The notes under the pieces are model-generated. The model did no database searches and had not been told where the DNA came from. It worked only from the letters and a program-made list of their open reading frames with translations. From the NCBI GenBank assembly GCA_032718565.1, contig JAVGVS010000012.1, positions 1,552,450 to 1,616,449 on the forward strand: a stretch of 64,000 bases of DNA, given 5' to 3'. Source of the DNA: Distichodus sexfasciatus (Eukaryota > Chordata > Actinopteri > Characiformes > Distichodontidae). The position numbers and the translations under genes are program-made. Shown here piece by piece: positions 1 to 12,115 of this stretch. How positions within the stretch are numbered: the first letter of the stretch is position 1; every line of letters begins with the position of its first letter.

Positions 1-822
1 GTACATATGGATGTGTAGTTAGTACATTGTTTTAGTTAGGAAATCAGTATTTAAGTCAAGTATTTCCTTAAGCAAAGCAGAATAATCTTAGTCATGCGTT
101 CAGACATTATTTAAAGCATTATGTTATGTTATCTGTTTAACAAAGTCTCAGAGACTTGTCGGATTTGTATAGTATCTGCAGATATCCAAATTTACAATAT
201 CGGTATCGTATCGCTCATAACAAAGTGGCATCGTGCCATGTTTCCAATGAACCAATAGAATTGATCCAAAGAAAAAGATATTACACATTATACATCATAC
301 AACTTGTAGCATCACTTTATTGAACAAGAGCTCTATACTGAATAAGAAGATTGCTTTTTATCTAAATTTCTGGTTGAACTCAGGAATAAAAACGTCAAAT
401 GATATTTTACTTCAGTCGAAATGACTACATTACATCAGTGTATAATGTTATTTTATGCTGAATGCTGAGTTATGAATTGAATCAAATCAAATTACCCCTA
501 GTAAATGACATGACCAAACTGCTGGAGAAGTTCCGAGCGTAAACAGTCAAGGCTGCCATGAAATGCATTTGCCAACAGTAGAGCGAATTCAAGGTCACTG
601 TTCAACAAAAATGCAATAGACATTTACTGAGATGAAAACCTGGTCGTTGAAAAGTAAGAAAGATATCTTGCAGGTCAGTTGTGCTGGGGAAAGTTTCTAT
701 TTGCTCAGTGCTGAAAAGAATTAGAGGGAATATTGATCATAAGTGCTGTTGCGAATGAAACCAAAGACCAGATCGCCATGGCCGTGCTGTTATCTGGCCT
801 CTGATGTCACAGATTTGCCCGT

Positions 823-830
823 TGACGTCA
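823..830. promoter_or_regulatory. full CRE palindrome TGACGTCA
   Basis: An exact TGACGTCA octamer, the consensus for CREB/ATF dimers. It lies in a locally GC-richer patch (about 770-840) with a near half-site, TGATGTCA, 20 bases upstream. The motif is seen; use as an enhancer or promoter is inference. Confidence 0.35.
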
Positions 831-1056
831 CTCCCGATGGAAAGTAGGTTAGACATTTTTTTATCAATGTTCACTTTACAAGAAGTCATGTTTGCAAATG
901 GAGCAGGTCACATCAAGATAATATACACTTGATAATCGCTTGATACACGAAAAACATTCATAGTAAATGTTGCATTATGTTTACCACAATTTTACTTATG
1001 TTTCAAGATGGATAAAACAGATGGACCAACAACATAATGAGCAGGCTATCTGCTTT

Positions 1057-1077
1057 ACACACACACACACACACACA
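1057..1077. repeat. (CA)n microsatellite
   Basis: About 10 perfect AC units. Confidence 0.95.
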
Positions 1078-2422
1078 GGAAAATAGCTCCATATTGTTAA
1101 AACATAGGATAAAACATGAGCCATGAGTTTTTAATGGATTTGTTGTATCTTTGGATTTCATTTACAGGTTAATGGAAGATATTTTTGGAGGTTTTCTTTA
1201 GAATGTGGGGCTAAAATAATTTCTTATTTATTTTAGATTATTAAAATACATTTTGTGATTGGTGAAACTTTTTTTATGAGTTGGTCTTTTAAAATGATTA
1301 AAAAAAACACTGTAATTAAGATTAAGCAACAAAAACACACTTTGTCAATCTCTCTGTGTCTGTGTGTGTGTTTTGGAGGCTAATCTGCCACCATGCGCCA
1401 GCTGCTGCCTTGGCAACGCTGGCGTTTCAGTTGCCATAGAGATACTCACTCAAGCTTGGTAGAGCATAAGGTCTGGCTCTTTGCCACCACAATGTGTGAC
1501 TGCGACTCATTTGGTTTTGGATTTTTTTAAATCTGTGGAAGCGTGCTGCAGTAACACAGATGTTACAGGTGTGTGTGTATAGTGTAGTATAGTGTCAAGA
1601 AAAGGTGTGTACTTGTTGTCATCAGGCACAAAGCGTACACGTGCAGTTGTCTCACAGTGTGTGTGTACGTTTGGGCAGGGAGTGTATGTTTGGGGTTAGA
1701 GTAGGTTTAATACACACACACATACACAACATGACCACCACTGAGTGTTTACACAGAGTGCAAGTTTGCCCACTATGAAACTGGATGGCTATGGAAGAAA
1801 TGACCTATGACCCTAACCAACCTGTCTATCCATTCAATGCCACAACCAGCTGTTCCACAGTCAGTGCCAAGACCTACAAGTGGTTTACAGTGTGTGTATA
1901 CGAAATAACTGCTGGTTACTTCCAAGAACTCTACTTGAACACAGTGTTCTTGATTTTTTAAAGCCTGCTAACATAAGTTAAATAAACAGTAGAGATTTGC
2001 TACTGATCCTGAGTTATGAGTGTATGTGCGTGTGTTGGGCGACTTCACTTCTATTTACTCTATAATACACTGATTTAATCATGTATATTTCTTGATAAAA
2101 CCTAAATACACCACCTCGAGGGATGTTAACTATTAACCTTTCACATTAACAGGCTTTTTATTTGGAGCCTCAACATATTTGGCCGAAAGGACCAGCTGTC
2201 TGACAGAAACGCTATTCAGCTCCAAGTCAAACAAGCCGTTCCTCAAAGAGATTGAAGACTTACAAATGATCAAATGCAAATAGTAGACTTGTCATGTAAA
2301 TCCACTCCTACCAAAACTCTTATCATGAATCATAATCTCCACTTAGGAACGCCATGTTCGCCTTCAGAGAAGCAGTGGCTTACTTTGGAGTGAATGCGGT
2401 CACACACCGACTCCCGCACATG

Positions 2423-2446
2423 CACACACACACACACACACACACA
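2423..2446. repeat. (CA)n microsatellite
   Basis: About 12 AC units. Confidence 0.95.
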
Positions 2447-2480
2447 TTGTAGACAGGAAGGAAACTGCAACCGTGGTTCT

Positions 2481-2494
2481 GTTGCCCTAGAAAC
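2481..2494 (+). promoter_or_regulatory. RFX X-box-like site
   Basis: GTTGCCCTAGAAAC matches the RFX consensus GTNRCC-N(0-3)-RGYAAC except at one position. RFX factors bind such imperfect palindromes in ciliary and neural genes. A related pair of half-sites (TTGGCAAC and GTTGCCAT) is seen at 1410-1437. Function is not shown. Confidence 0.25.
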
Positions 2495-3059
2495 CAGGTG
2501 ATACGCACAAGCAGTGAGTGCTCAGCTGATGACATAAATTCCATGACGAGGACATTTTGACATCACAGCAGCGTGGAGCTGGAAGATTCTGGTTTGGCCT
2601 TTGTTTATGGATATAAGGGTTGCAGTTCTTTCCATAGGTGGGGGGGCCTAAGGACCACACAAGTAAACACACTTTTAAAGGCTTATTGACCGAAGTTAAG
2701 CACTGTGTTAAAGATTTTAGCTCCACTCAGAGCTTTTTAGAATGTTCCCAGATTGGGAATTAGTCATTTATGGAAAGTGGTCCTTCTAAAACGTTAAAAA
2801 TGAATTTGTCCTTCATGTGGCCTTTTAATAGACAAATCAGATGAAGCACTTTGTTGAAATGCTGACATTTCTGTCTGGAAAGTCTTGAAATGCCAGAAAC
2901 TGCACTGCTTCTATGGGAGGTGATCTGGCCACTCAGACTTACATCAATAATCCATTATTCAGTCTCACTAAGGGAAAAGCAGCACAAACCAGGACAGATT
3001 TTAAGGTTGTCATTTGATGCCACCTTCTTTCATTGTCCCTACCTTGAATGTTATTCCCA

Positions 3060-3112
3060 CTTGTAAGTCACTTTGGATAAAAGTGTCTGCCAAGTGCAAT
3101 GCGATGTAATGT
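3060..3112 (+). mobile_element. SINE family B, 3' tail fragment
   Basis: The sequence TGTAAGTCACTTTGGATAAAAGTGTCTGCC followed by GTAATG is the widespread fish SINE tail that recurs in this window at about 31.8, 43.9 and 60.7 kb. The tRNA-like head is missing, so this is a 5'-truncated copy. Confidence 0.75.
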
Positions 3113-3589
3113 TTATTGCCGGCTAGAGGCTGGTCAAGTATTCTTTGGCCTTAAAGTCAGTTGAAGTGTTCATTAAAGAATATTCTACAATCCTAACCTG
3201 TATCACCCTTATGAATGACTTATGTTCCACTTCTACACATGGATGGGTGTCCACTCAATTGCACACTGGGCACAAATGAACAGATGTTAATGTAAATTGA
3301 GATCTGCTCCTTATTGTTAGCTGGATGCTGGTGAAGTTTGCCCAGTTGATTTGGCACGAAAAACTGCCTTGAACTGGTTGTTCCAAAACGAAGATCACTT
3401 CTTTTATTTCCCATTATATAAGGCTTGGTAGCAATGCTGAGGACGAGCTTTGAGAGAGATTCTTCTTTAATCCTTTTTTTCTATCAGTGTTGTTTTAGTA
3501 ATTGTCATCCTTTCTTTGTTTGATACTGGTGAAAAATAAGTGACAACACGTTGATCAAAAATCAAAAAAACCCAATCAAAACAAATGCT
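3113..3589. other. intergenic DNA, nothing seen
   Basis: AT-rich sequence without recognisable repeats, exons or strong motifs. Confidence 0.5.
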
Positions 3590-4900
3590 CAATAACACCA
3601 GCCTCTGCCAGCCGGCGTTACGATAAGTTAGCGGGCTAACTTGATGAGGTAAACTTACTATATTGCTACACTTATGTCAGGTCAAAAGTACTGCTGATAA
3701 AACCAGTCTTCCAGCTAGGATTAGTTATGGTGAGCTTGGTTGATTGTGATAAACTACATAATTGATGTAAATCAGAAGAAAATCCCAAATAAGTAACCAG
3801 AAATATGTTTTTCTATCAACCCACAGAAATCAGGTAAAGTTAGCTGAGGTAACTTAGCTAGCTGTTAACCTCACAGTTGTCAGTGTAAGAGGAGGCATAT
3901 AACCAAAAACCTCTGTTCAGTCTGCTGTCTGGTGTTGTTGACGACTTACAGATCCGGTGGACGTTGGATGCAGAGATGCGGGATCTACTGTAAAGCACCA
4001 TTTTTTTGGAAGTATTTGTGTAAAAAGTAATCACAGACAGATAGAGGTATCGGCAACGTTACTATTCCGAATAGTGGCGTCACGTCAAAAGACGTTTAAC
4101 GAACACAGAATTCACAAGTCAACTTTTTACAGTATGTATTATAGTACATAACTGAACAGTGGCCTACAGGATGTACACAAACATTTGCACTGAGACCAAC
4201 AAAACTATTATAATGAGAGCACCTACTATTCATGTAAACAAGCTATAAATGCACAGGGAATAAAATACCTGAACATCACAATTACGAGCTACGAACTGAA
4301 CTGTGCAGCATGCAAGCAAGAACACAAATCTAACATACTGTACTATACTGTAAACATCTAAACATCAATCGAACACTGCAGAAGTAGCATTTGTGAACAC
4401 GTTTTACACAAACTAACACTTACTAACTTCCTTGTCGTAAGGCACTTTCTTGCAGTATGAGTCTGCTAAAGTTTGCTGAGTGTGTTGTATGCTTTGTATT
4501 CTGTGCATTGGTTAGTTCGCAAATGGTGAAACAACTTAGTTGTCGAGCTGTCTTTAACGGCAACCGATTTACCACATAGTTTATAGATTGTCATCTTTTG
4601 AGAAACATCAGTCTTTTCAAAACCAAACCACTGCAATGCGAGTGAGAATGAACCACATCTGGCAATTAACTCCCACAACGTATATTGCGAGGCTGTTTTG
4701 TCATCTTGCGCTGTTTGTTCAATCGTTTTGAGGCAGCGAGCGGGGCTAATGTGCACACCTACACAACTCGCTTTGCGCACGCGCAGTGGTCTGAACTGTG
4801 TGGGGTTTTTTAAGCAAGTTACATACTCGATAATTTATTCTCGCACATCGTTAAAACAGCAATTAAGATATTATTGTAAACGATGTATATCGTACACGCC
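3590..4900. promoter_or_regulatory. promoter-like patch with scattered CpGs
   Basis: CpGs are more frequent here than around it (for example 3610-3635, 4048-4100 and 4735-4860). There are GTTAGC/GCTAAC runs of the kind often seen in fish 5' regions, a GCGTCACGTCA CRE/ATF-like string near 4076, and a perfect NRF1 palindrome at 4774-4785. No exon that can be joined to it was recognised. It could equally be an old GC-rich transposon. Confidence 0.25.
4774..4785. promoter_or_regulatory. NRF1 palindrome
   Basis: TGCGCACGCGCA fits the NRF1 consensus YGCGCAYGCGCR, a motif typical of CpG promoters of housekeeping genes. Confidence 0.4.
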
Positions 4901-6019
4901 TAATGTTGCGCATAAGCCTTGTTAATACATGTAAGGTGGACATAACAAAACAGATTTAGATGGTGACCTGCTAAACCTAGTTTGTTGGGCTGGCAAGATT
5001 TTTCTATGGGGAATTGTACTGTCCTAACTATTTCATGCATGAACTATGATCCTGTGAATCAAAACGAATGTAAATCAAAGAATGTCTAGCAAGAACCATG
5101 TTTAGTCACAAAAAGTCACTAAAGTCAGTAAACTGAGGGTTCAAACCCTAGGTCCAAATAATAGCTAGCTTTCTATTAATTCTTGGTATAATCGCTATGA
5201 CCGCGTCATATCAGCAGTAACATGCTTCTAAAAGGCAGCAGGTTTATCACACGCTGGACATTTCAATTTTCAAAAGCCGGTTCAGGCCGTGGCAGTTCAG
5301 ATAAGAATAAAAGGTCAACTGTGGTCTAACCGGATTGGGCTTACTTGCCAGACTTATGAACCAATCTACAGTGTAAAGGTTGTGTGAGATTTCTACCTGC
5401 CCTCTGTGCTGCACAATGAGAGTAAGAAATGGCAATCAGGTTGCAGAGACCTTTGTGAAAAACACTGCTTGTATGCTGGTACACCTTAGCAAACACTGAC
5501 TTTTGTTTTTAGCTATCAAAAGATCAGGAGACAGCAAATTTCCAAGGTAATTGTCACAAACATGACAGAAAAACAGGCATCTTTGGAGAAATGGAGACTA
5601 ACAGAATTAACAGGAGGACAAATTCTGTTCTAGAGCATCTAGGGTTGAGTTTAGCAGCTCTGTTCACTTTCAGCTGTACTATACAAAATGATTCTCTCGC
5701 GCTTGTTTACATTATGAATTTAGCATGAAACCAGGTATTTTCAGGCTCTGTGACAACTTGCTCTTCATGTTTTTACTCTGTTGATGTCCTCTCAGGATGT
5801 AAACTCAATTTCACAAGTCAATTCCACATGCAAACAAATGCAAATGCCACAGCTCTTTGTAGTCCCCAGTTTTACATTGTACATTACCTGGATTTTAGCT
5901 TCAAAGCTAACCGGCTAGCTAACACTTCCCATTTAAACTAGCGCTGGCCCGGTCGAACTTCTACGGCGCATGAATCATGACATTTACAGCTTGAGAAGAA
6001 TGCATGCATCTGGCGCCGG
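4901..6019. other. intergenic DNA, nothing firm
   Basis: No exon or repeat family recognised. A GCTAACCGGCTAGCTAAC palindromic run lies at about 5908-5925. Confidence 0.5.
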
Positions 6020-6660
6020 TGCCTCAGCCCGATTCGGCGAATTCTTTTGCCTGGAGCTGCAAAGCGATTTCTTGCGCTGATCTCAGAATCAAAGACTGCC
6101 GTCCTTGCTCGACTTCCTGAACATGACCCTCTTCGCTGTGGCAGACTAACAGCTGGCAGTAAAGCGGCGCATTATTAATGAACCGCGGTAGCCACATGTA
6201 CACGCCACATGTGAGAGCGCTCTGCGGCAGAGCCAAAATAGCCCTGGCCTGGGGCTCTTCTGCAGACAGCGTCTTCCTAAGGAAGGAAACCCAGACCCCC
6301 TTCCCCAGTTTTAATGTGCCCCAGCTGTTTAGACTGCAAATAGGAGCGGCGGCCGAGTGCTGAGGCAGCCTCAAAAGAGACTAATTCCCACTTAGCCAGC
6401 ACTTAGGCTGGGATTTATTGTTTCCTGGTAAGGGAGGCCCGATTAAGCGACAAGGCACAGCGCTGCCTCTGATAAAACCGGCATCCCGCAAGATTCAGGT
6501 CCACGCCGAGATTTCACGCCAGGTCAGGTTTTCGTACGGCTTGGGAAGAATTATCTTTGTAATCAGCTTTGGTGATGGGAAATGGGCACAGAGTCCTGAC
6601 GCCCTGACATTAGTCAGTAGGGAATCAATTTGTGAGAGCATCATTTAGGTCTGTCATGGG
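6020..6660. promoter_or_regulatory. GC-richer block, candidate conserved non-coding element
   Basis: This 640-bp block stands out from its AT-rich surroundings. It has many CpGs, contains no microsatellite or transposon, and holds forms such as CACATGTGAGAG, GGCGCATTATTAATGAA and TTTTAATGTGCCCCAGCTG (E-box and homeodomain-like cores). Frames of 116 aa (minus) and 76 aa (plus) are open but resemble no protein I know. Sequence conservation cannot be seen from one genome, so this is only a candidate. Confidence 0.3.
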
Positions 6661-7536
6661 TGGATTTATTACTGTAGAGAGAAGACTTTGGTGCATTATC
6701 CCAAATAGTAGTACATTTTTCAAAATGCTCACTCCTGTAGTTCTGTGTGAGATTTCATTACCTGTCTTTACCTGGAGTAAAGTGAGCATGCTGGAAGGAG
6801 CCGCATAAAAAGATGAAATTTCTGAAATTTTGTCATTCTGACCATTGAAGCTGATTGTGTGTATGTGCTTGGATGTGTAGTCAGAGACTGAGAGGTGCAA
6901 AGAGAGAGAGAGACAAACTAAGACAGTGAAGGTGATCCGACACATAAAACAAGAAAAAAATATTTTTCCTTTTGTTGTGAATTGCATTTGTCCAACATTT
7001 GTCAGATTATTTTATCCCCAAAGACATGTGATGGTTCACTAAAAACAGTATAAAAATTGGTTGAATAAACTACAAATACGTCCTAAAAATCACAAAATAA
7101 TAGTAAAAAAAACTTTTTTTTTTCACTTTTTAAAGAGTGAATGTCATTTTATTGCAATCTGCAGCACACTATATAAAAGTGCACGTCATGGGGAGCACCA
7201 CTTCAGAATGTCAAATCTTGAAAAGACTAGCAATATGTGCTACTGCTTTGAAAACTATTGTTTGAAATTATTTTTCTGTGTTCAACGTAGATCAAAGCCT
7301 CTGAAGGAGGATATGACATATTTGCATTTCACTCCAGCATAATGTAAGAAATGAAATAAAACCGAGAATATACCTCATTTTTGTAAATGTGTTTGTGTGT
7401 GTAGGTGTGTGTGTACTGGAAAAGCCAGAATAAAACCTTCTCTTCCATTTGAACCTCTTGTAAACCACACAGACAAGTAAAATACATCCTTCTGCCTCAG
7501 ACCATGACCAGGACTAAGCAATAAAGTGTGGAGTAG
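6661..7536. other. intergenic DNA, nothing firm
   Basis: AT-rich, with short GA and GT runs near 6900 and 7388-7412. No gene. Confidence 0.5.
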
Positions 7537-8308
7537 CAGTGCTGGGGAGTAGCTAACTACAGGTAGCAACACTACAAACCTAACCACATTTTTAGTAGCA
7601 TATCAGTAGCAAAGCAGCTTTTTAAAATTCTGTAGATTTAAAAGTAACTCCTTTTTTAAGAATAGCAATGTAGCATGGCAAATCCTACATCATTATTAAA
7701 GAAAAAATTACATATTTTTTCTTTCCTTAAAAAAAGGGGCTATTTTCTACTAGCAGTTGTTTCTGATTGGGTTTGAATTGGCAGAAGTGGCATCCTAAAG
7801 GCTTCCCTGGCCATGCAGAGTACTCTCACTGCATGACAGCACACTTTTGGCAGGTGTGAGATGGAGCTGGAGGATGAAGTCCACCTTGGCAAAGATGGAA
7901 GTAAGAATCTGTGGCCAAATTTATCACAACGTAAAACTAATAGGCTCAATATCCCAGTCAAGGATTATGCTTAGTCCTAGACTTTGAATTTGAATGGTAA
8001 ATCTCCATTGGTACTACAACTTAGTCCAAGACTAGGCTTAATCCATGAGCAAGAAACCAGCCCATAAAGATGAAATGGACACAACTTACACAATTGAGTG
8101 TAACTTCAAAACACTGCCTCCAAAATGTCATTAGAATCTTACTGTGATTTGACATAACATTGTTTAGATTTTCATATAACTTCTAACAACATGTTTCACA
8201 TTTGTAAAAATAATTTACTTTAATTTGTATCTGGCTATTTGTATCTTTTAATCATAAGTACATTGTTATTTGAAAAGCTACCGTTTAAAAGTAGCTTCTC
8301 CAACACTG
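7537..8308. mobile_element. non-autonomous hAT-like transposon, family 1 copy 1
   Basis: The left end reads CAGTGCTGGGGAGTAGCT. The right end, reverse-complemented, reads CAGTGTTGGAGAAGCTAC, giving terminal inverted repeats of hAT type. The flanking octamers TGGAGTAG (7529-7536) and GGAAGTAA (8309-8316) agree at 5 of 8 positions, as expected of an old 8-bp target duplication. No transposase frame remains. The core at about 7742-7920 recurs near 22.73-22.85 and 57.0-57.1 kb. A smaller foldback sequence is embedded at 7962-8043. Confidence 0.65.
7962..8043. repeat. foldback (inverted-repeat) insert inside hAT family 1
   Basis: GGATTATGCTTAGTCCTAGACTT (from 7962) and CTTAGTCCAAGACTAGGCTTAATCC (to about 8044) form imperfect inverted arms around a roughly 35-bp centre. 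It looks like a small MITE nested in the larger element; the related copy at 57 kb lacks it. Confidence 0.5.
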
Positions 8309-8669
8309 GAAGTAAGAGACGTCAAACCTATGTGTCTCCTCAGTAAATCTCTGCCCCTCTGCTAGCCTGGGGTGGGATGTCGGTCGGTGGGCCTGAGGGT
8401 CAGCAGGAGAGGAGAGGTGGGGGGTCATCTTTCTTAATCAGTGCTCAGCCCTCAGTAACCTCCAGGGTTCAACCTGTGAGGTCTGATGCACAGTAATGAG
8501 GCCCTTGAACGCCCCCTAAAGAGCCAAGTCAATGGAGAGAGATGGAAGTTGGTGTTCACACGGTAGTACGACAGCACCAAGAGCTGATGGATCTCTTCCT
8601 CTGTAAATGGTCAGTACATGAGGATGTGGGAGGAGCAAAAGAGGAGGGGGAAGATGGGATTGAAATTCA
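8309..8669. other. intergenic DNA, nothing firm
   Basis: GC-richer in parts (8340-8530), with G/A runs. No gene or repeat recognised. Confidence 0.4.
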
Positions 8670-8745
8670 ATTTCATTTCATTTTATTTGTATAGTGCTCT
8701 TTGCAACAGACAATGTGACCAAGTGCTTCACATAATAATAGGTTT
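8670..8745 (+). repeat. dispersed fish repeat fragment
   Basis: The string TTCATTTTATTTGTATAGTGCTCTTT followed by CAACAGACAATGTG resembles a dispersed repeat common in fish genomes that begins with TTTATTTGTATAGCGCTTTT. Only a short piece is present and its class is not assigned. Confidence 0.4.
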
Positions 8746-8775
8746 AATGGTAACTAAATATTTTGACAGTGGACA

Positions 8776-8912
8776 GTGGGTAAGCTACTTTTAAACTATA
8801 GTTTTACCAAGCTGCAAGCTCTTTATGATTACAAGTAGCTACACTACAACCAGGCTACTATTTTAGTATAGTAGTTAGCTTTATTATGAGCTACAGGAAA
8901 AACTACATCAAA
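8776..8912. mobile_element. hAT family 1 fragment
   Basis: GTAGCTACACTACAAC and TAGTTAGCTTTATTATGAGCTAC resemble the sub-terminal AGCTAC-rich part of the family-1 copy at about 57.12-57.24 kb. Ends are not defined. Confidence 0.4.
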
Positions 8913-9001
8913 GCTTTTTCTTCCAATAGTTAATATTCATGCTGAAGGATTCTCCTAAACATGAGTCATTCTAATTGCTAGAATAACTCTTTTTTTATAC
9001 A

Positions 9002-9187
9002 GGTGTTTCAGAATAATTTTCTTCACTGCAAGTGAGTTAACGAAGGAGTGTACAGAAGGTTTACTGAGATGACACCATTAACAAGAGCAAAACTTCATCT
9101 ATCTGTGCACATTGTTCTTGTCAATGGTGTCATCTCTGTGAACATTCTGTTGGCTTCTGTAACTGTCAGACAGATTCTGAAATACCT
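9002..9187. mobile_element. palindromic foldback element (MITE-like)
   Basis: The two halves of this roughly 186-bp segment are inverted copies. GGTGTTTCAGAAT at the left end pairs with ATTCTGAAATACC at the right, and the inner arms 9066-9090 and 9112-9136 pair with two mismatches over 25 bp around a 21-nt loop. It is flanked by TATA-type sequence on both sides. No coding capacity. The long, diverged palindrome fits a hairpin MITE. Confidence 0.6.
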
Positions 9188-9362
9188 ATATAGAGGAAGA
9201 GTTACCCATACCAGTTAATAAAAAGCATTTTCCATTCCATAACTTTTCCATTACTTTGGTATAAAGAAAACTTTAGACCTCATTCAACAACCAGTCTTGA
9301 AATTGAATTGAAATGAAATTGAATGAAATTTGTGGGAGAAAACCCACATACACAGTTTTCAC

Positions 9363-9603
9363 AAAGATTGGTAGCGTCAGTTAGGGCATTCACCCATGAT
9401 CGGAAGGTCGCCGGTTCGAATCCTGGACAGGTAAAGGTATTACTCATGAGCAAGGTACTGACTCCAAAAGCACTGCTCCCTGGGTGCTGTCACATCAGCT
9501 GCCCGCTGCTTCTTCACGGATGGGTCAAATGCAGAGGTCACATTTTGTTGTAGTGTGATGTGCTGTGTTCACAATGACAAATAATTACTCACACTCACTT
9601 TCA
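9363..9603 (+). mobile_element. SINE family A copy 1 (tRNA-derived)
   Basis: The head carries an internal pol III box A-like region (TAGCGTCAGTTAGG, from 9372) and a perfect box B, GGTTCGAATCC (9413-9423). The body reads GTAAAGGTATTACTCATGAGCAAGGTACTG, and the tail runs through GTTCACAATGACAAATAATTACTCAC. It is close to full length compared with the 43.6- and 60.4-kb copies. Confidence 0.85.
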
Positions 9604-12107
9604 TTCTGAGTAATGTTTTTTTCTTATTAAAAATTTCTTCCTTGGTAAGAACAAAGTCAACTGCTGAAAAGCACTCTTAGTAAAATGTTGTTTGCAAAAC
9701 ATTATTTTCTTGCTCAAAGTTCATGCCCTGTATAAACCCAGATTCATTGCTCTAATGTTGAGTAGTATTATTTGCTAAGAAGTAACCATCAACTACATTT
9801 CGCAAAAGTCCTGAGTTTCTAAAAAAACGCTCTCTGGTATAATGGCTCACGCAGTTGTGCCGCACTGTTCAAGCCGACCCTGTGTCTAATGAACCTATAT
9901 GGGAGAAAAAGGGAACTGCCATGAGCTTCCCCTTAAATCATACTTTTGTACGCCACTTGCATGGTCAAACAAATCTGCGTTTCAACCTCAATGCCCTGCA
10001 TTCCACTCTCAGCTGGAGCCGTCACTCGGCGTGGACATTGTCCCTCACCGGGACGGCTAATGTCCACTCTACTCCCGTTTGTCTAGCTGATGAATGAAGG
10101 AACAATGGATCTCCTGGTGGCTCTCGCTCTCCATAGCTTGACCAAGGGCTGATTTGCCCCAGCTTGGGGCACCGATTGGTGGGAACAAAAGTGGTGACCT
10201 GGAGGGGGTCCCCTTCACCGAGAGAGGTCCAGGGGACAGGGACTAAGATAGTACTAACAGGCAGTTCCTCTACTTTATGCTGAAAAAAAATCATTTAAAT
10301 AAATTATTTATGCTTAATAAGAATATGCTCAAAAAGACTATAAAATAATTTCTAATACATCTTATATAATGCAAAAAAATACATGTTTTAGCCTTTACAA
10401 AAGTATACTTTGTTAAATATATTTAGACATTTGCTAAGGTTTGTAAATTCTTTAACTAAATTAATTCTAATGCCTAAATTAATTAACTTTATTGAACATA
10501 TCAATAATATAAACTAAATCACTAATAAATGTATTTAATGTACGTTACAAATACCCAGTATCAGATTTGTGAAAGGTATTGTGTAAGGGCCCAGATTGAT
10601 TTTTCATTTATACCAATTATTTTTTTTAAACTCAAGCCTTTGAACAATTAAAATGGTGTAATATGGAAGCTGGCTTTATAATTACATATTTCAATTTGAC
10701 GCAAATTTCATGCCGTTGAAATGTATAAAGTTTGAAAAATGGAGCCTTTTTTTTTCTAGTGCAGGGTCCCGACTGGGAAGGAGACGGAGGGGATCTGACA
10801 ATAGGATGAAAGGGACCTTGTGAAGGCATTTGATTGTAAGGAAGTGACAGCTATGAATGGTGACAGAACATGAATGAGAGCTCTCGAGGTGGGATGTACG
10901 CCTTGTTAGCGACCATTGTGGCGACAGCAAAGGGGCGGGCAGGGTGGCGGTCATTTTTCTCTCCCTCTTCAGAGAAGGTGTTCATCCTTTAAGGAGGCCA
11001 GAGAACCTTCAAAGCCATGCCGTATCAGACCTCCGGCGTCACCATCATCCTTCCCGCGTGGTGGGCCAAGACCTCGGGGATGGCCATGGAAAAACGAGAT
11101 GAGTCAAATTGCACTTCACGTAAAGCATTTGCCTTTCATACTCTCACTTGGGGTGTTTCAGAATTGACAAGACGTTCATTCACATGATGAGACATCCATC
11201 AGGATCCCTTTATCGTCCTCTTGGGGGACGTGTGTGCCTTCGTTCTTTTGTCCAGCGACTCTTTCATGGGAATATAATAGCTACTTGTCTAATTGGTGTT
11301 GAGACACTGGAATTCCTCAGTGTCTTCCAAGAGCCACTTTATCTTTTGTGCAGTGTTTGACACACACATGCTTTTGAAGTATTCAGAGACAAATGGTTGT
11401 GTTTATTTTATGAAAGAAGGTTTGCTAATCACTTTTAGGTGGGTAAAAGCTTGTGTAATGTTGTTTGCATTTGATAAATGGCAGCGACCCCATCAAATGA
11501 CAAATGCGGAACACAGGCACTAAAGGTAAAAGTAATTATAAATATTAAATGTAACATCTGTTTATCAAAAGTGCATGTCAACCAAAAATGGATTCAACGA
11601 AATTTAATCAACATTCTAGATTTACAGACTATAGATAATGTCATGTTAGCAAACATTTGCAATTTCTGTGAGTGTGTGTGTGTGCGTGTGAAAATGAAAG
11701 GAAAAAAAAAAAAAAATCATTGGAATATGTGGGTAACCAGTCTAAAAAAAACCTTTGGACTGGTATGTAAATGTATATGTTTTCAGAAGTCTTCAGTTAA
11801 CCATGGACATTAAAGTGTACACTCCACAACTTCACTTTCATGGTTTTGACTATTCTTTGTTCATTTTTACACATAATCTATTAAAAATCTTTCTGCACAT
11901 AAGCACCAATTAATGTCTATACAGTCACAGCTCAAACTCTTCTAAGCATTAAAGTCATTAAAAATATTTTCGAGTCATTGTGTAAACGTTAATTTGCCCA
12001 AAAAGCTCAAGGTGACTAAGTCACGAACATTGTGCATAAAATGAAAATGCTTTTAACATGTTGATTTAATGCCTTTATAAAGTAGTTACCACTTTGTAAT
12101 CATTATA
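9604..12107. other. intergenic DNA with possible enhancer blocks
   Basis: No gene seen. The block 9845-10270 is GC-richer and non-repetitive, and so is 10890-11240; both could be conserved non-coding elements. The stretch 10270-10640 is very AT-rich. A poly-A run lies at 11701-11716. Confidence 0.4.
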
Positions 12108-12115
12108 ATCTGTCT

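Larger units (their letters stand above)
1..3059. other. intergenic DNA, no gene seen
   Basis: No coding exon is recognised. The stretch is AT-rich and holds two CA microsatellites, a perfect CRE palindrome and an RFX X-box-like site, listed separately. Open frames here are short and show no family motif. Confidence 0.6.

Noticed and set aside
6024..6374. 116-aa minus-strand open frame
   Set aside because: It lies in a GC-richer block where stops are rarer, with a 61-aa frame open on the other strand. No domain, signal or family motif.
9002..9187. microRNA precursor
   Set aside because: The palindrome is too long and runs to transposon-like ends. It matches no microRNA seed family I know, so a MITE is more likely.
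9371..9423. possible tRNA gene with perfect box B
   Set aside because: The same head recurs in eight places, always followed by the same 170-bp body and tail, so it is a SINE. The cloverleaf stems are not complementary.
10022..10294. 90-aa minus-strand frame in a GC-richer block
   Set aside because: An opposite-strand frame overlaps it, and it has no family resemblance. Treated as non-coding.
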